Origin: Mycobacterium yunnanensis
Lineage (GTDB): Bacteria; Actinomycetota; Actinomycetes; Mycobacteriales; Mycobacteriaceae
DNA length: 64,000 bases
Assembly (NCBI RefSeq): GCF_025823185.1
Contig: NZ_JACKVK010000005.1
Span: forward strand, 310,001-374,000
Direction of reading: 5' to 3'
Every line of letters begins with the position of its first letter. The first letter of the stretch is position 1. The notes below the pieces were generated by a model, which saw only the letters and a list, made by a program, of their open reading frames with translations, ran no database searches and was not told the DNA's origin. Positions 1 through 7,188 of this stretch are shown one piece after another. The position numbers and the translations under genes are program-made.

Positions 1-326
1 AGGACGAACCGCCTCCTGTGGCGTGCCGGCGGGAGTGCCGGGAGGAACTGGGCGTCGACGTCCAGGTCGGCCGGCTCCTCGTGGTCGACCACCAAGTCGA
101 CGGCGGCGAGCGGGGCAACTCGGTGATGTTCGTCTACGACGGAGGCACCGTCGAAGGATCTGCTCTGCAAGCAGTTCCGACCGATGAAGGTCGAGGTGTC
201 GTCTTCGTCGACACCCGGGATCTGCCCGTCGCCACCATTCCACGGCTCGCCGCCAGGATTGGCAACGCACTCAGCGCACGTGAGACCGGGGACGTGGTCG
301 AGACGGTCAACGGGCACCGCCGATGA
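1..326 (+). CDS. Nudix hydrolase, C-terminal part (5' end outside window)
   Basis: The open frame enters from the left edge and ends at 326. Its first residues (DEPPPVACRRECREELG) match the second half of a Nudix box, with the REcREELG core that binds the metal of the substrate diphosphate; the glycine and first glutamate of the box would lie upstream. About 85 further residues follow, as in small Nudix enzymes. Its stop overlaps the ATG of the next gene by 4 bp, so the two are translationally coupled. The substrate cannot be told. An internal GTG at 18 would cut the box and is unlikely to be the true start. Confidence 0.7.
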   Translation, partial: DEPPPVACRRECREELGVDVQVGRLLVVDHQVDGGERGNSVMFVYDGGTVEGSALQAVPTDEGRGVVFVDTRDLPVATIPRLAARIGNALSARETGDVVETVNGHRR

Positions 327-955
327 CGCAGATACTCCTTTCCGACGGCACCTACCTGCAACCCCCCACCGATGAGTACCTCGTCGAACTGGCTCACCGT
401 GCCGCCGAACCTGGGGCTGTCCTCCCCGCGGCTGAGGCGCACTTCGTGACCTGGATCGAGGGCCGAACACCGCAACAGATTGTCCGACAGCGCATTGCGC
501 GGGTTCAGGCCAATCGTGATCTCACCCGTCGCCCTGGCTGGACGCTTGACCTCGCGGTGATGGTCGAGGGGCAACCGGTGGGGCTCCAGAGTCTGTCCGG
601 GTTCGACCAGTGGCCACACCACCGCGTCGTAGGCACGACATCATGGCTACTCGCGTCGTTCCAGGGTCGAGGTATCGGGACCTCCACGCGCGCAGCAGTT
701 CTCGAGCTGGCCTTCGCTCACCTGCACGCCAACTCAGCCAAAACCTGGGTGCTGGAGGACAATCGGGCCAGCATCCACGTGTCATCGAAGCTGGGCTACC
801 GCCTCATCGATCGTCATCACATCACCGAAAGAGGCCGCCGACACGCCGAAGGGGTCTACCAGCTCGACAGAGACGCCTGGATGAACTCACCGGCACGCCA
901 GCGCTACCGGCCCACGATCACCAGCATCGACGGCATCATCGACCTCCTAGGATGA
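323..955 (+). CDS. GNAT family N-acetyltransferase (RimJ/RimL-like)
   Basis: 210 residues. The middle and C-terminal part carries the GNAT fold: a hydrophobic strand (TLDLAVMVEGQPVGLQSL) followed by the acetyl-CoA pyrophosphate loop in the form FQGRGIGTSTRAAVLELAF (the Q/RxxGxG/A motif), then the ENxAS-type segment EDNRASIHVSSKLGY typical of RimJ/RimL and resistance-type acetyltransferases. Coupled to the upstream Nudix gene by an ATGA overlap. It probably acetylates a small molecule or protein N-terminus; the acceptor is unknown. Confidence 0.8.
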   Translation: MTQILLSDGTYLQPPTDEYLVELAHRAAEPGAVLPAAEAHFVTWIEGRTPQQIVRQRIARVQANRDLTRRPGWTLDLAVMVEGQPVGLQSLSGFDQWPHHRVVGTTSWLLASFQGRGIGTSTRAAVLELAFAHLHANSAKTWVLEDNRASIHVSSKLGYRLIDRHHITERGRRHAEGVYQLDRDAWMNSPARQRYRPTITSIDGIIDLLG

Positions 956-970
956 GCGCCTCCGCGGGGC

Positions 971-2221
971 TCACGTGCAGAAGGCGTACATGTACATGTC
1001 GCGAGACTCACCGGCGACGCGCTGCCAACGCCGCAGCAGCCCTTCCCGGCAATAGTGTGCAGATTCAGCTGCCCGCCAGGACGCTTCGTTCTCGGGCTCG
1101 ACGTAGAGTTCCAACCGTTCGACGTCGGGCAGCGTGACCGCCCACTCGGTGAATACGCGAAGTGCTCGGCCGGCGTACCCGCGACGCCGGTACTGTTCGG
1201 CTACCCAGTACCCGACCATGGCGCGGCCGTCGTCGAGCAGGCCCAGCCCCACCTGTCCGACGGCGACGTCGTCGCCGTCGGCGATCGCATATGACCAGCC
1301 CGTACCGGTGGCCGCGCGACTCAACTGATCGAGGACGTAACGACGGGCGTCATGCACATCGCCTCCTGCGGTCACGGTGCTCATCGCCGGGATGAGTGGG
1401 TCTCGACCCGCGGCGATGACGACGTCGGCATCGTCATCGCGGAATGGTCGCAGCACCACGCCCTCACCGGACAGACGTGGCTGCGCCCGTGGGGTCACCT
1501 CGAACCGTGAGCCCGCATCAGAACGCCGGTACCCGTCGAACAAGCGACCGCCGGCACCGTCGAGTATCGACTCGACTGCTGCGGTCAAGACGTGGAGGTC
1601 ACCGCGTGTGCATGCGGCTATGCCGTCGAGCAGGTCAGTCGCGTGAGCAGTGCCCAAATCTGCGTCCAATGAACGCAGTTCGCGCAAGAGCCACTTACCC
1701 GAACCCCACCAGCGGCCGTGCACACCAAGCACGAACTGCGCCGCCTGCATCCACAGTGCGACCGCCACCGCCGGCGCCTCTCGACCGCCCGCGACCAGAT
1801 CGTCGAGCAGATCGGTCACCGCATACCGGGCGGACTCGACCTCACCAGGAGTCAGAGGCGGGGGACCCTGCCGGTCGAGTCGATCGAAACGCTCCCGTAG
1901 CCGCTGACCGCTCCCGTCACGATCGAGCAGCACCCTCGACGAGCCGATCAACCGCATCAGGGTGGGCCGGCGGCGCAACCGGTCCTGCTCGACGAAGTAC
2001 TGCAGCGACGCCTCGGTGTGGACGAACAACTCCACCGGCCACCCCCGATGAATCAACGACTCCCGCGATGGCACCGCCCCGTCATCGACCAACACCGTGA
2101 CGTCGAGATCCGACGTCACGGTCATCGTCGCCGCAGCTGCGCTGCCGCCCAGCCACGCGGCGCGAGCATCGGGAAACCGGCCACCGACGAATTGCTCGGC
2201 GATTACCACCACGTCGGCCAT
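971..2221 (-). CDS. Nucleotidyltransferase-GNAT fusion protein
   Basis: 416 residues with two catalytic-looking domains. Residues about 1-110 hold a minimal nucleotidyltransferase domain: GGSAAA at about 25-30, then SDLDVTVLVDD, i.e. the GS-x(n)-DxD metal-binding signature of the Pol-beta-type superfamily. An all-helical middle region follows (about 120-235). Residues about 250-416 are a GNAT domain with the acetyl-CoA loop EQYRRRGYAGRALRVF. The gene converges on the preceding GNAT gene (15 bp between stops). The pairing of an adenylyl/nucleotidyl-transfer domain with an acetyl-transfer domain suggests modification of one class of small molecule, possibly an antibiotic; that is inference. Confidence 0.8.
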   Translation of the reverse strand: MADVVVIAEQFVGGRFPDARAAWLGGSAAAATMTVTSDLDVTVLVDDGAVPSRESLIHRGWPVELFVHTEASLQYFVEQDRLRRRPTLMRLIGSSRVLLDRDGSGQRLRERFDRLDRQGPPPLTPGEVESARYAVTDLLDDLVAGGREAPAVAVALWMQAAQFVLGVHGRWWGSGKWLLRELRSLDADLGTAHATDLLDGIAACTRGDLHVLTAAVESILDGAGGRLFDGYRRSDAGSRFEVTPRAQPRLSGEGVVLRPFRDDDADVVIAAGRDPLIPAMSTVTAGGDVHDARRYVLDQLSRAATGTGWSYAIADGDDVAVGQVGLGLLDDGRAMVGYWVAEQYRRRGYAGRALRVFTEWAVTLPDVERLELYVEPENEASWRAAESAHYCREGLLRRWQRVAGESRDMYMYAFCT

Positions 2222-2388
2222 GCCTAGATGGTCCCAAGAAGCCGTCAGATCACGCCATCGAATAAGCCTGGCGACGAGAAGGCCACCTCTCGTCGGGTCA
2301 GTCGATCAGGACTGCGTCGTGGACGGGTCTACGGGCGATGCATCGTCGATGTCGTTCTCCCGCAATGCCTTCAAGGTACGGCGTTGAC

Positions 2389-2466
2389 TCACCATGCGAC
2401 GGCGGACTTGCCCCACCCGCCCTTCCGGTCCATTGCGATCAGCACCGAGTTCTCCGACGCCAGCCA
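2389..2466 (-). pseudogene. Possible remnant with a ParA-like Walker motif
   Basis: On the minus strand a short frame closed on both sides by stops reads ...SVLIAMDRKGGWGKSAVAW-stop. KGGWGKS resembles the deviant Walker A (KGGxGKT/S) that opens ParA/Soj partition ATPases and related plasmid proteins. Only about 25 codons remain and no start codon or downstream domain is present. The rest of 2222-2482 shows no other gene. A chance resemblance is possible. Confidence 0.2.
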
Positions 2467-2482
2467 TCACCAGGTATAGCTG

Positions 2483-3151
2483 TCAGTTGTCTCGTTGAGC
2501 AACGAGGACCACCGCAGGCCCACTGATCTGATCAGCAGGAAGGCGCAGGTCGGCCACGGGTCGCAGCCCCGCCCGTTGCACCAGGGCGATGAGCTGTTCG
2601 GGCTGCCACTGGTAGGTCGTCCACCTCACCGGCACCCCGTTGTAGGCCTCGGTGCGCTCGACGTCGTGGTCACCAGCGTGGGTGGCAATCATCAGTTGCC
2701 CGCCGGGGCGCAGCGCCACGGCGTAAGAGGCCAGAACCATAGGGAGGATGTCGCGCGGCAGGTTGAACAAAGACCACCAGCCCAGGATTCCGCCCAGCGA
2801 TGCCGGGCGAAGGTCGAGGTCTGTCGCCGAGCCGACGGTGAACGCGCATTGAGGATGCAGACGCCGGGCGTGGTCAATCATGCGTGGTGAGAGATCGACC
2901 CCTGAAACCTCGATCCCGCGATCGGCAAGGTAGGCCGTGACCGTGCCCGGTCCGCAGCCGACATCGAGAACGGGACCGACCGACGCGACGGTGCTCGCGA
3001 ACGCGTCCATCGACGCCTTCAGCCAGGGATGGGTGCGGATGTCTCCAACACCCGTGGTCGTCACCATCTCGACGTAGTTGTCAGCCGCACGGTCATATGA
3101 GTCGCGAACGGTGTCGAGATCGACGGGCTGGGTAAGCGATCGCGAAGGCAC
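2483..3151 (-). CDS. Class I SAM-dependent methyltransferase
   Basis: 222 residues. Motif I is VLDVGCGPGTVTAYLADRGIEVSGVDLS (about 62-89), the glycine-rich SAM loop and the acidic residue that binds the ribose; motif post-II is AFTVGSATDLDL, and LRPGGQLMIATHAG is motif III of the small-molecule methyltransferase family (Methyltransf_11/25 type). There is no substrate-specific domain. The gene is monocistronic and divergent from the kinase gene at 3270, with composite repeat site A lying between them. Confidence 0.85.
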   Translation of the reverse strand: MPSRSLTQPVDLDTVRDSYDRAADNYVEMVTTTGVGDIRTHPWLKASMDAFASTVASVGPVLDVGCGPGTVTAYLADRGIEVSGVDLSPRMIDHARRLHPQCAFTVGSATDLDLRPASLGGILGWWSLFNLPRDILPMVLASYAVALRPGGQLMIATHAGDHDVERTEAYNGVPVRWTTYQWQPEQLIALVQRAGLRPVADLRLPADQISGPAVVLVAQRDN

Positions 3152-3188
3152 GCAGGTGACGATAGTGACGCCGCCCGACAGTCACCTT

Positions 3189-3230
3189 GCCTCGTTTGTT
3201 GATGATCGAGGTCGATCAGATCCTGTCTGT
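3189..3230 (+). repeat. Composite repeat site A
   Basis: First complete copy of the recurring site. Imperfect palindrome 3189-3212 with outer arms CCTCG and CGAGG, then CGATCA at 3213 and GTCTGT at 3225, giving the standard 12-bp and 36-bp spacings. The 18 bases from 3209 (AGGTCGATCAGATCCTGT) are identical to site C. Lies between the methyltransferase and kinase genes. Confidence 0.7.
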
Positions 3231-3269
3231 GCTGGCGGGCGAAATTGCGGCGGCACTACGCTGTAGTAC

Positions 3270-3833
3270 GTGTTGACGGCGGCCGACCCAGTCACGTGGC
3301 AACCGCAGCGCATCGCCATCGCCGGTGTGACGGGATCCGGCAAGTCGACTCTGGCCAAGCGAATTTCGAGCCGACTGGATCTGACCTACGTTGAAATAGA
3401 CGGCCTGTACCACGGTCCCAACTGGGAACCGCGACGCGACTTCGTCCGCGATGTGGAGGCAGTCATTTCCGGAGATTCATGGGTGGTCGAGTGGCAGTAC
3501 ACCGCGGTCCGAGCAAAGATCCTCGAACGCGCCGACACGTTGATTTGGCTGGACCTCCCTACGCCGCTGACCCTGTATCAACTCACGCGGCGCACGGTTC
3601 GCAGACGGTTGCGAAAAATCGAACTGTGGAACGGCAACTATGAAGGACCACTCCTTGGTTTCCTCACAGATCCTGATCACATCGTCCGCTGGGGTATCCG
3701 CACCCGAAACAAGCTCCGCGACCGGGTGCCCGCTCTCACGGAGCTCCATCCGAGTCTGCGTGTGGTGAGACTCGCATCCAGGGCGGATATAGAACTTTGG
3801 GTCAGTCGACTCTCGACTAATTCCACCTGGTAG
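3270..3833 (+). CDS. P-loop NTPase / small-molecule kinase of the adenylate-kinase-like (FlaR-related) family
   Basis: 187 residues. Walker A is GVTGSGKST (about 20-28), followed by YVEIDGLYHGPNWEPR, the aspartate/histidine segment typical of the 'DNA topology modulation protein' kinase-like family, and LIWLDLPTPLTLYQLTRRTVRRRL, the lid-like arginine-rich helix. A GTG start at 3270 is used; TACGCT at 3257 would place a -10 element about 7 bases upstream, so the transcript may be leaderless. It stands alone between repeat sites A and G. The phosphoryl acceptor is unknown. Confidence 0.75.
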   Translation: MLTAADPVTWQPQRIAIAGVTGSGKSTLAKRISSRLDLTYVEIDGLYHGPNWEPRRDFVRDVEAVISGDSWVVEWQYTAVRAKILERADTLIWLDLPTPLTLYQLTRRTVRRRLRKIELWNGNYEGPLLGFLTDPDHIVRWGIRTRNKLRDRVPALTELHPSLRVVRLASRADIELWVSRLSTNSTW

Positions 3834-3990
3834 TCGTGAGCGAAGCGCACGGCAACCCGCACCGGCTTCTGGACACCAGGACGAATACGCATCGCTCCCT
3901 GACTGACGGCTGCGTCGTTTCTCGAGAATCAAGACACCCACCCGGAGCCCGTTCTCGACCCTGAGATTGCAGCTCGTGCTTCCTCGACTT

Positions 3991-4022
3991 GTCTCAATCC
4001 CTGTCTCACACGGCCAGTCTCA
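3991..4022 (+). repeat. Composite repeat site G (partial)
   Basis: Two GTCTCA boxes at 3991 and 4003 with the standard 12-bp spacing, plus a third GTCTCA at 4017. The preceding 24 bases (3967-3990), where the palindrome should be, are degenerate and keep only a CTCGAC-like right end. The surrounding non-coding stretch 3834-4175 contains nothing else that I recognise. Confidence 0.5.
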
Positions 4023-4175
4023 TATCCTCGACGTCGCGGGCCTCTGCGACGGTCCCACATCCGCGAACTTCAGGAACGACACCGAGCCAACGAACTGCCT
4101 CGTCCGGCCAAGTCTTGACTCGGGCAACGGGGCAGTTCCTGAGTGGTGCCGGCATCGAGTGGCACGATGGTGTGC

Positions 4176-4472
4176 ATGACCGTGTCGGTGCCTCTTCCCT
4201 TGGAGTCCGGGCTCAGCGAGTGCGCTAGATACCCCTCGGCACTGGGGTGTGACGGCCTCGACTTGGGGCTGGCTTTGCTCACGCTCGGCGTTCTGGCGGT
4301 AGTGGTGTGGCTGCTGGCGGCCGGGTCCGCCACCACGATGATCGCCAGACGACATCCAGCGCGGTCAGCGGTGTGGTTGGCAGTCGTGTGGTGCCTACCG
4401 ATCCTCGGTGCACTGTCCTGGTATACCTACCTGGCGGGAATCCACGCCTCCCGGCGGACCTCGGCGAACTAA
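4176..4472 (+). CDS. Small two-helix membrane protein with phospholipase D N-terminal-like (PLDc_N) domain
   Basis: 98 residues from the ATG at 4176; a longer in-frame GTG start at 4143 is less likely. Two transmembrane helices are evident: LGLALLTLGVLAVVVWLLAAG and SAVWLAVVWCLPILGALSWYTYLAG. The second has the W-x(n)-PilGa-lWYlY pattern of the PLDc_N family, which occurs at the N-terminus of cardiolipin synthases and as free-standing small proteins. It is in the plasma membrane by prediction; role unknown. Confidence 0.65.
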   Translation: MTVSVPLPLESGLSECARYPSALGCDGLDLGLALLTLGVLAVVVWLLAAGSATTMIARRHPARSAVWLAVVWCLPILGALSWYTYLAGIHASRRTSAN

Positions 4473-4491
4473 ACCGCTCCCATCGCGCAGT

Positions 4492-4506
4492 TGTGAGATT
4501 CTCACA
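4492..4506. promoter_or_regulatory. Perfect inverted repeat, possible operator
   Basis: TGTGAGA and TCTCACA flank a single central T. It lies just after the small membrane-protein gene, in front of a decayed reading frame. No regulator gene is adjacent. Confidence 0.35.
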
Positions 4507-4661
4507 GCACAATTGGATGTCGATCTTCTTCGGCGCCCGGAGATACGGACTATCCCCAGCAACTGTTCGTCGAGGAGCGCCTTGACGCAGAGATGGTCGC
4601 CGGGCGACACCTCACGGAGGACGGGTGGACTGTCGAGTACTCCACCTTGGCCACTGCGTGA
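4497..4661 (+). pseudogene. Remnant of an unidentified protein gene (C-terminal part)
   Basis: An open frame bounded upstream by a TGA (4494) and ending with TGA at 4659-4661 lacks any start codon but has protein-like composition towards its end, e.g. YPQQLFVEERLDAEMVAGRH then LTEDGWTVEYSTLATA. This looks like the C-terminus of a larger lost gene. I do not recognise the family. It sits in a 612-bp stretch (4473-5084) that also holds palindromes and a long hairpin but no intact gene. Confidence 0.35.
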
Positions 4662-4702
4662 CCGCCGCTACTCGGTCCGAAGAGCCGACAATCTCACTTT
4701 CG

Positions 4703-4747
4703 TGTCCAATTGGACATCGTAAGGACACTTGATTTGAGAATTGGACA
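4703..4747. repeat. TTGGACA palindrome with an extra half-site
   Basis: TGTCCAA and TTGGACA abut to form a perfect 14-bp palindrome (4703-4716), and a further TTGGACA lies at 4741-4747, 31 bp downstream (three helical turns). The arrangement resembles an operator for a dimeric helix-turn-helix protein, but no regulator gene is nearby. Confidence 0.4.
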
Positions 4748-4776
4748 CAAAGTTTGAGAAGCCACAAATGTCGAGA

Positions 4777-4857
4777 TGCAGTGAAGATTGACAAGACACG
4801 CCCGCCTACTTCGACAAAACTCGGGCGTGTTGCGGGGGCTTGTTAATCTTCGTTGCA
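4777..4857. repeat. Long imperfect hairpin with bulge (about 81 bp)
   Basis: Left arm GAAGATTGACAAG (4783-4795) followed by ACACGCCCG (4796-4804) pairs with CGGGCGTGT (4822-4830) and CTTGTTAATCTTC (4839-4851). There is one mismatch in the outer arm, an 8-nt bulge (TGCGGGGG) on the right side and a 17-nt loop. Pairing extends outward through TGCA. The size and bulged shape recall folded recombination sites or a structured RNA, but I see no integron R' or R'' core. Confidence 0.6.
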
Positions 4858-5084
4858 GAAGCCCGGGTCAGTACGCCTTTGGCATGTAAGGAGTTCCGCG
4901 AAGCCGGCGAAGCTAATGGGCATTGGTCGAGCGCGCTAGCGTTTAATCGTCGCCGCAGCGGCCTAGGTATGTGATTCACGACGTTGGTTGGGTCATCGCG
5001 AGATGTGCTCACGCCACCCGACTACGTCTGTCTCTCGGCGCGCGGAGGGCCGTGGGACCGCCGCTCAGAGTGAATGATGGGCGG

Positions 5085-5952
5085 ATGGACTACACCACTG
5101 CGCTCGATGCACTAGTCAAGTGGGCGGAACGGACGGACAGTGTCCGTGGTGTGCTGGTCACGGGGTCAGCGGCTGCCGGCGACGTGCATCCTCTGTCGGA
5201 CCGCGACATCGAGATCTACGCCCACCACGTGGAGAGCCTGCTCGAAGACGAGTCTTGGTGGAACGGGCTTGGCGAGGTCCTGGTCGCGGAACGCCTCGCG
5301 AATGGCGTTGGACCACCGACCCGACTGATCTACTACGCCGGAGGAAAACTCGACTTTACCCTGATTCCGGCCGGCGAATTAGCCACCGCCGTCCACACGC
5401 GGCCGTTCCAGGTCTTGGTAGACAAGGACGCCTGTGCGCCGCAATCGCCGTCAAGCGTGGAGATCCCAAATCCGCCGGGGACGGACGACGTCGACGAGGC
5501 GATTCAGTGGGGATATGCGGCGGCCCTCATGTGCGCCAAAGCAGTTGTTAGAGATGAGCTTTGGTCAGCGAAGTTGCGCGATAACGACCTCAAGGACGAG
5601 CTCCTGCGGATGATCGAATGGGACCACCGATGGCGGTACGGCGCCAGTATCGACACCCGCTACCTAGCTACCCGGGATGAACACCTGGATGGATGCTGAC
5701 ATCTGCCTCGAACTCTCACACTGCTGGAGCCGCTTCGATGCGGCGGACACCGCTGCGGCACTACGTCGCACGACAGCGCTGTTCTCCCGAGTGAGCCAAC
5801 GAGTCGCGGCGGCCCTCGACCTGCCCCGCTTTGATCACGAACGCCTCATCTCTGAGATCGAGCGCATCCTCCAAATGCGTCAAGACCAGCATCCAGGGCC
5901 CACCACCGCGGCGGCCCACCCTGGAACCAACGTCGAGGAACAACACACCTAG
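5085..5952 (+). pseudogene. Aminoglycoside 6-adenylyltransferase-like nucleotidyltransferase, frameshifted
   Basis: The first part (start ATG 5085, or GTG 5070) has the nucleotidyltransferase signature GVLVTGSAAAGDVHPLSDRD (GS-x-D-x-D), as in the AadE/AadK streptomycin adenylyltransferase family, and stops at 5699. The remainder of the family's C-terminal helical domain continues in the +1 frame from about 5677 (WMDADICLELSHCWSRFDAA, then ALFSRVSQRVAAALDL) to 5952. The switch must fall between 5668 and 5677, at CCCGGG, where one extra base would explain it. Either the gene is inactive, the two halves are made separately, or the base is an assembly error. Confidence 0.7.
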
Positions 5953-6079
5953 CCTCGCGTCAGCAAACGCCGCCGCCGTTGTCTGCGCCTTGGGCAAACG
6001 ACCACCAGCCCAAGGCCTCCTCTGCGACGCCAGCAGAAGGCCGGCTGCCAAGAACCGCCATGACTTGACACTTAATCTC

Positions 6080-6121
6080 ATCGGAGGTCTAGAGATTCGA
6101 GATTGATCAAATCCTGTCTCG
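6080..6121 (+). repeat. Composite repeat site B
   Basis: The palindrome position 6080-6103 has a well-kept right half (AG then AGATTCGAGAT) and a decayed left half. TGATCA at 6104 and GTCTCG at 6116 keep the 12-bp and 36-bp spacings. Its right end overlaps the 3' end of the GrpB-GNAT gene and supplies that gene's last codons and stop (RDRI-stop). Confidence 0.7.
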
Positions 6122-7117
6122 GCCATCGGTCCGCGCGACGCCGTCAAGTTCGACGCGGTATCGCTCTACGCCCGGATACTTCTCGCCGAGCGAGGCCACC
6201 GTGAACCCCGTGGCTCTGTCGAAGCGGATTGCGTCGCGGTCCGTTTCGGCGACGACCGGCAATTCAGGTGGCGCGACCCGTCGAACCTCCGCTAGTAACC
6301 GACTGCCGACCCCCTTACGCCGGGCGTGGGGAGCCGTGGCGACGTGCAACAGGACAACCGTGGTGCCGCCGATCACCCTGTAACCTGCCAGGCCGACCGT
6401 TTCGCCCGCCCATGTCGCAATGAGGAGTCTCGCGCTGCTGTCATCCCGATATTGGCGGACCGCCTCGTCGACGCGGGACTGACCGCCTCCGGTTGCCAGC
6501 GCGAGCAGGCCGCGCACAGCGGCGTCATCGGTAATGTCGCTGGGCGCAGCGAGGACCTCGATCGGGCCGCCCTTTCCGGCGGCTTCGAGTCGAGGCCGCA
6601 TCTCGATGCCTGATTGCTTCAGAAGTTCGGCCACAAATCGGCTTTTTGCCTTGGTGTACCCCTCACGATCTGTTCGATACTGCTGTGCCAGTTGCTGTTT
6701 CAACTCTGCATAGGAATCTCGCGCCAGAGCGTCTTGACGCAGCCGGTCCCGGAAAGTGGTCAGCTCCCGGAGATGCGGATCGTCGTGCTGAATCAAGTAG
6801 AGATGATGCGTTCGATTCTCTGGTTGTGGACGCAGAAACCACAGACGCCATGTGCTGTTTGGATCGGACGGCCAATTCAGCCAGCCGGCCCGCCCCAGTA
6901 CGGGTATCGCGTGGCGTGCCTGAGCCAGCGATCTGATCGGCGCGGCGATGTCGATGATTGGCTTAGCGGCCAGGCCTGGCACGGCGGTCGATCCGACGTG
7001 CTCGACCGGCCCATACAGCCAGGGTTGGAGGATGGTCTCCAACTGATCGCGCTGTTCCGCAAACTTGCCTGGCCACGCGGCGTTGTACGGCGTCACCTGC
7101 ACTGGCGCATCCCCCAC
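6107..7117 (-). CDS. GrpB (UPF0157)-GNAT fusion protein
   Basis: 336 residues. The first 170 form a GrpB/UPF0157 domain, a nucleotidyltransferase-fold family, recognised by EHVGSTAVPGLAAKPIIDI (about 39-57) and the HHLYLIQHDDPHLRELTTFR segment. Residues about 185-325 form a GNAT acetyltransferase with LHVATAPHARRKGVGSRLLA as the acetyl-CoA loop (RxxGxG). It stands alone between repeat sites B and F, and its final four codons and stop lie inside site B. It is the second nucleotidyltransferase-fold/GNAT fusion in this region. Activity and substrate are unknown. Confidence 0.8.
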   Translation of the reverse strand: MGDAPVQVTPYNAAWPGKFAEQRDQLETILQPWLYGPVEHVGSTAVPGLAAKPIIDIAAPIRSLAQARHAIPVLGRAGWLNWPSDPNSTWRLWFLRPQPENRTHHLYLIQHDDPHLRELTTFRDRLRQDALARDSYAELKQQLAQQYRTDREGYTKAKSRFVAELLKQSGIEMRPRLEAAGKGGPIEVLAAPSDITDDAAVRGLLALATGGGQSRVDEAVRQYRDDSSARLLIATWAGETVGLAGYRVIGGTTVVLLHVATAPHARRKGVGSRLLAEVRRVAPPELPVVAETDRDAIRFDRATGFTVASLGEKYPGVERYRVELDGVARTDGRDRI

Positions 7118-7146
7118 AATCCCAGGTTATTCGCGAAGTGGGCTCG

Positions 7147-7188
7147 TTCTCATATGTAGAGAATTTGGACGTCTCAGTTTCTGTCTCG
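7147..7188 (+). repeat. Composite repeat site F
   Basis: Palindrome position 7147-7170 keeps the central AG (7158-7159), a TTCTCA left end and a GGAC right end; GTCTCA at 7171 and GTCTCG at 7183 follow with 12-bp spacing. It lies just upstream of the GrpB-GNAT start and marks the left edge of the next unit. The stretch 7189-7400 holds nothing that I recognise. Confidence 0.65.

Noticed and set aside
2453..2494. Possible further copy of the composite repeat at the methyltransferase 3' end (GTCTCG at 2489)
   Set aside because: A single GTCTCG is present, but no box lies 12 bp before it and no palindrome lies 36 bp before it, so it fails the geometry of the other sites.
4777..4857. Integron attC site
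   Set aside because: The fold and size are suggestive, but no GTTRRRY/RYYYAAC core pair is found at the stem base on either strand.
5020..5045. Degenerate composite site just before the Aad-like gene (GTCTGTCTCTCGG)
   Set aside because: The box spacing is wrong and no AG-centred palindrome is placed correctly.
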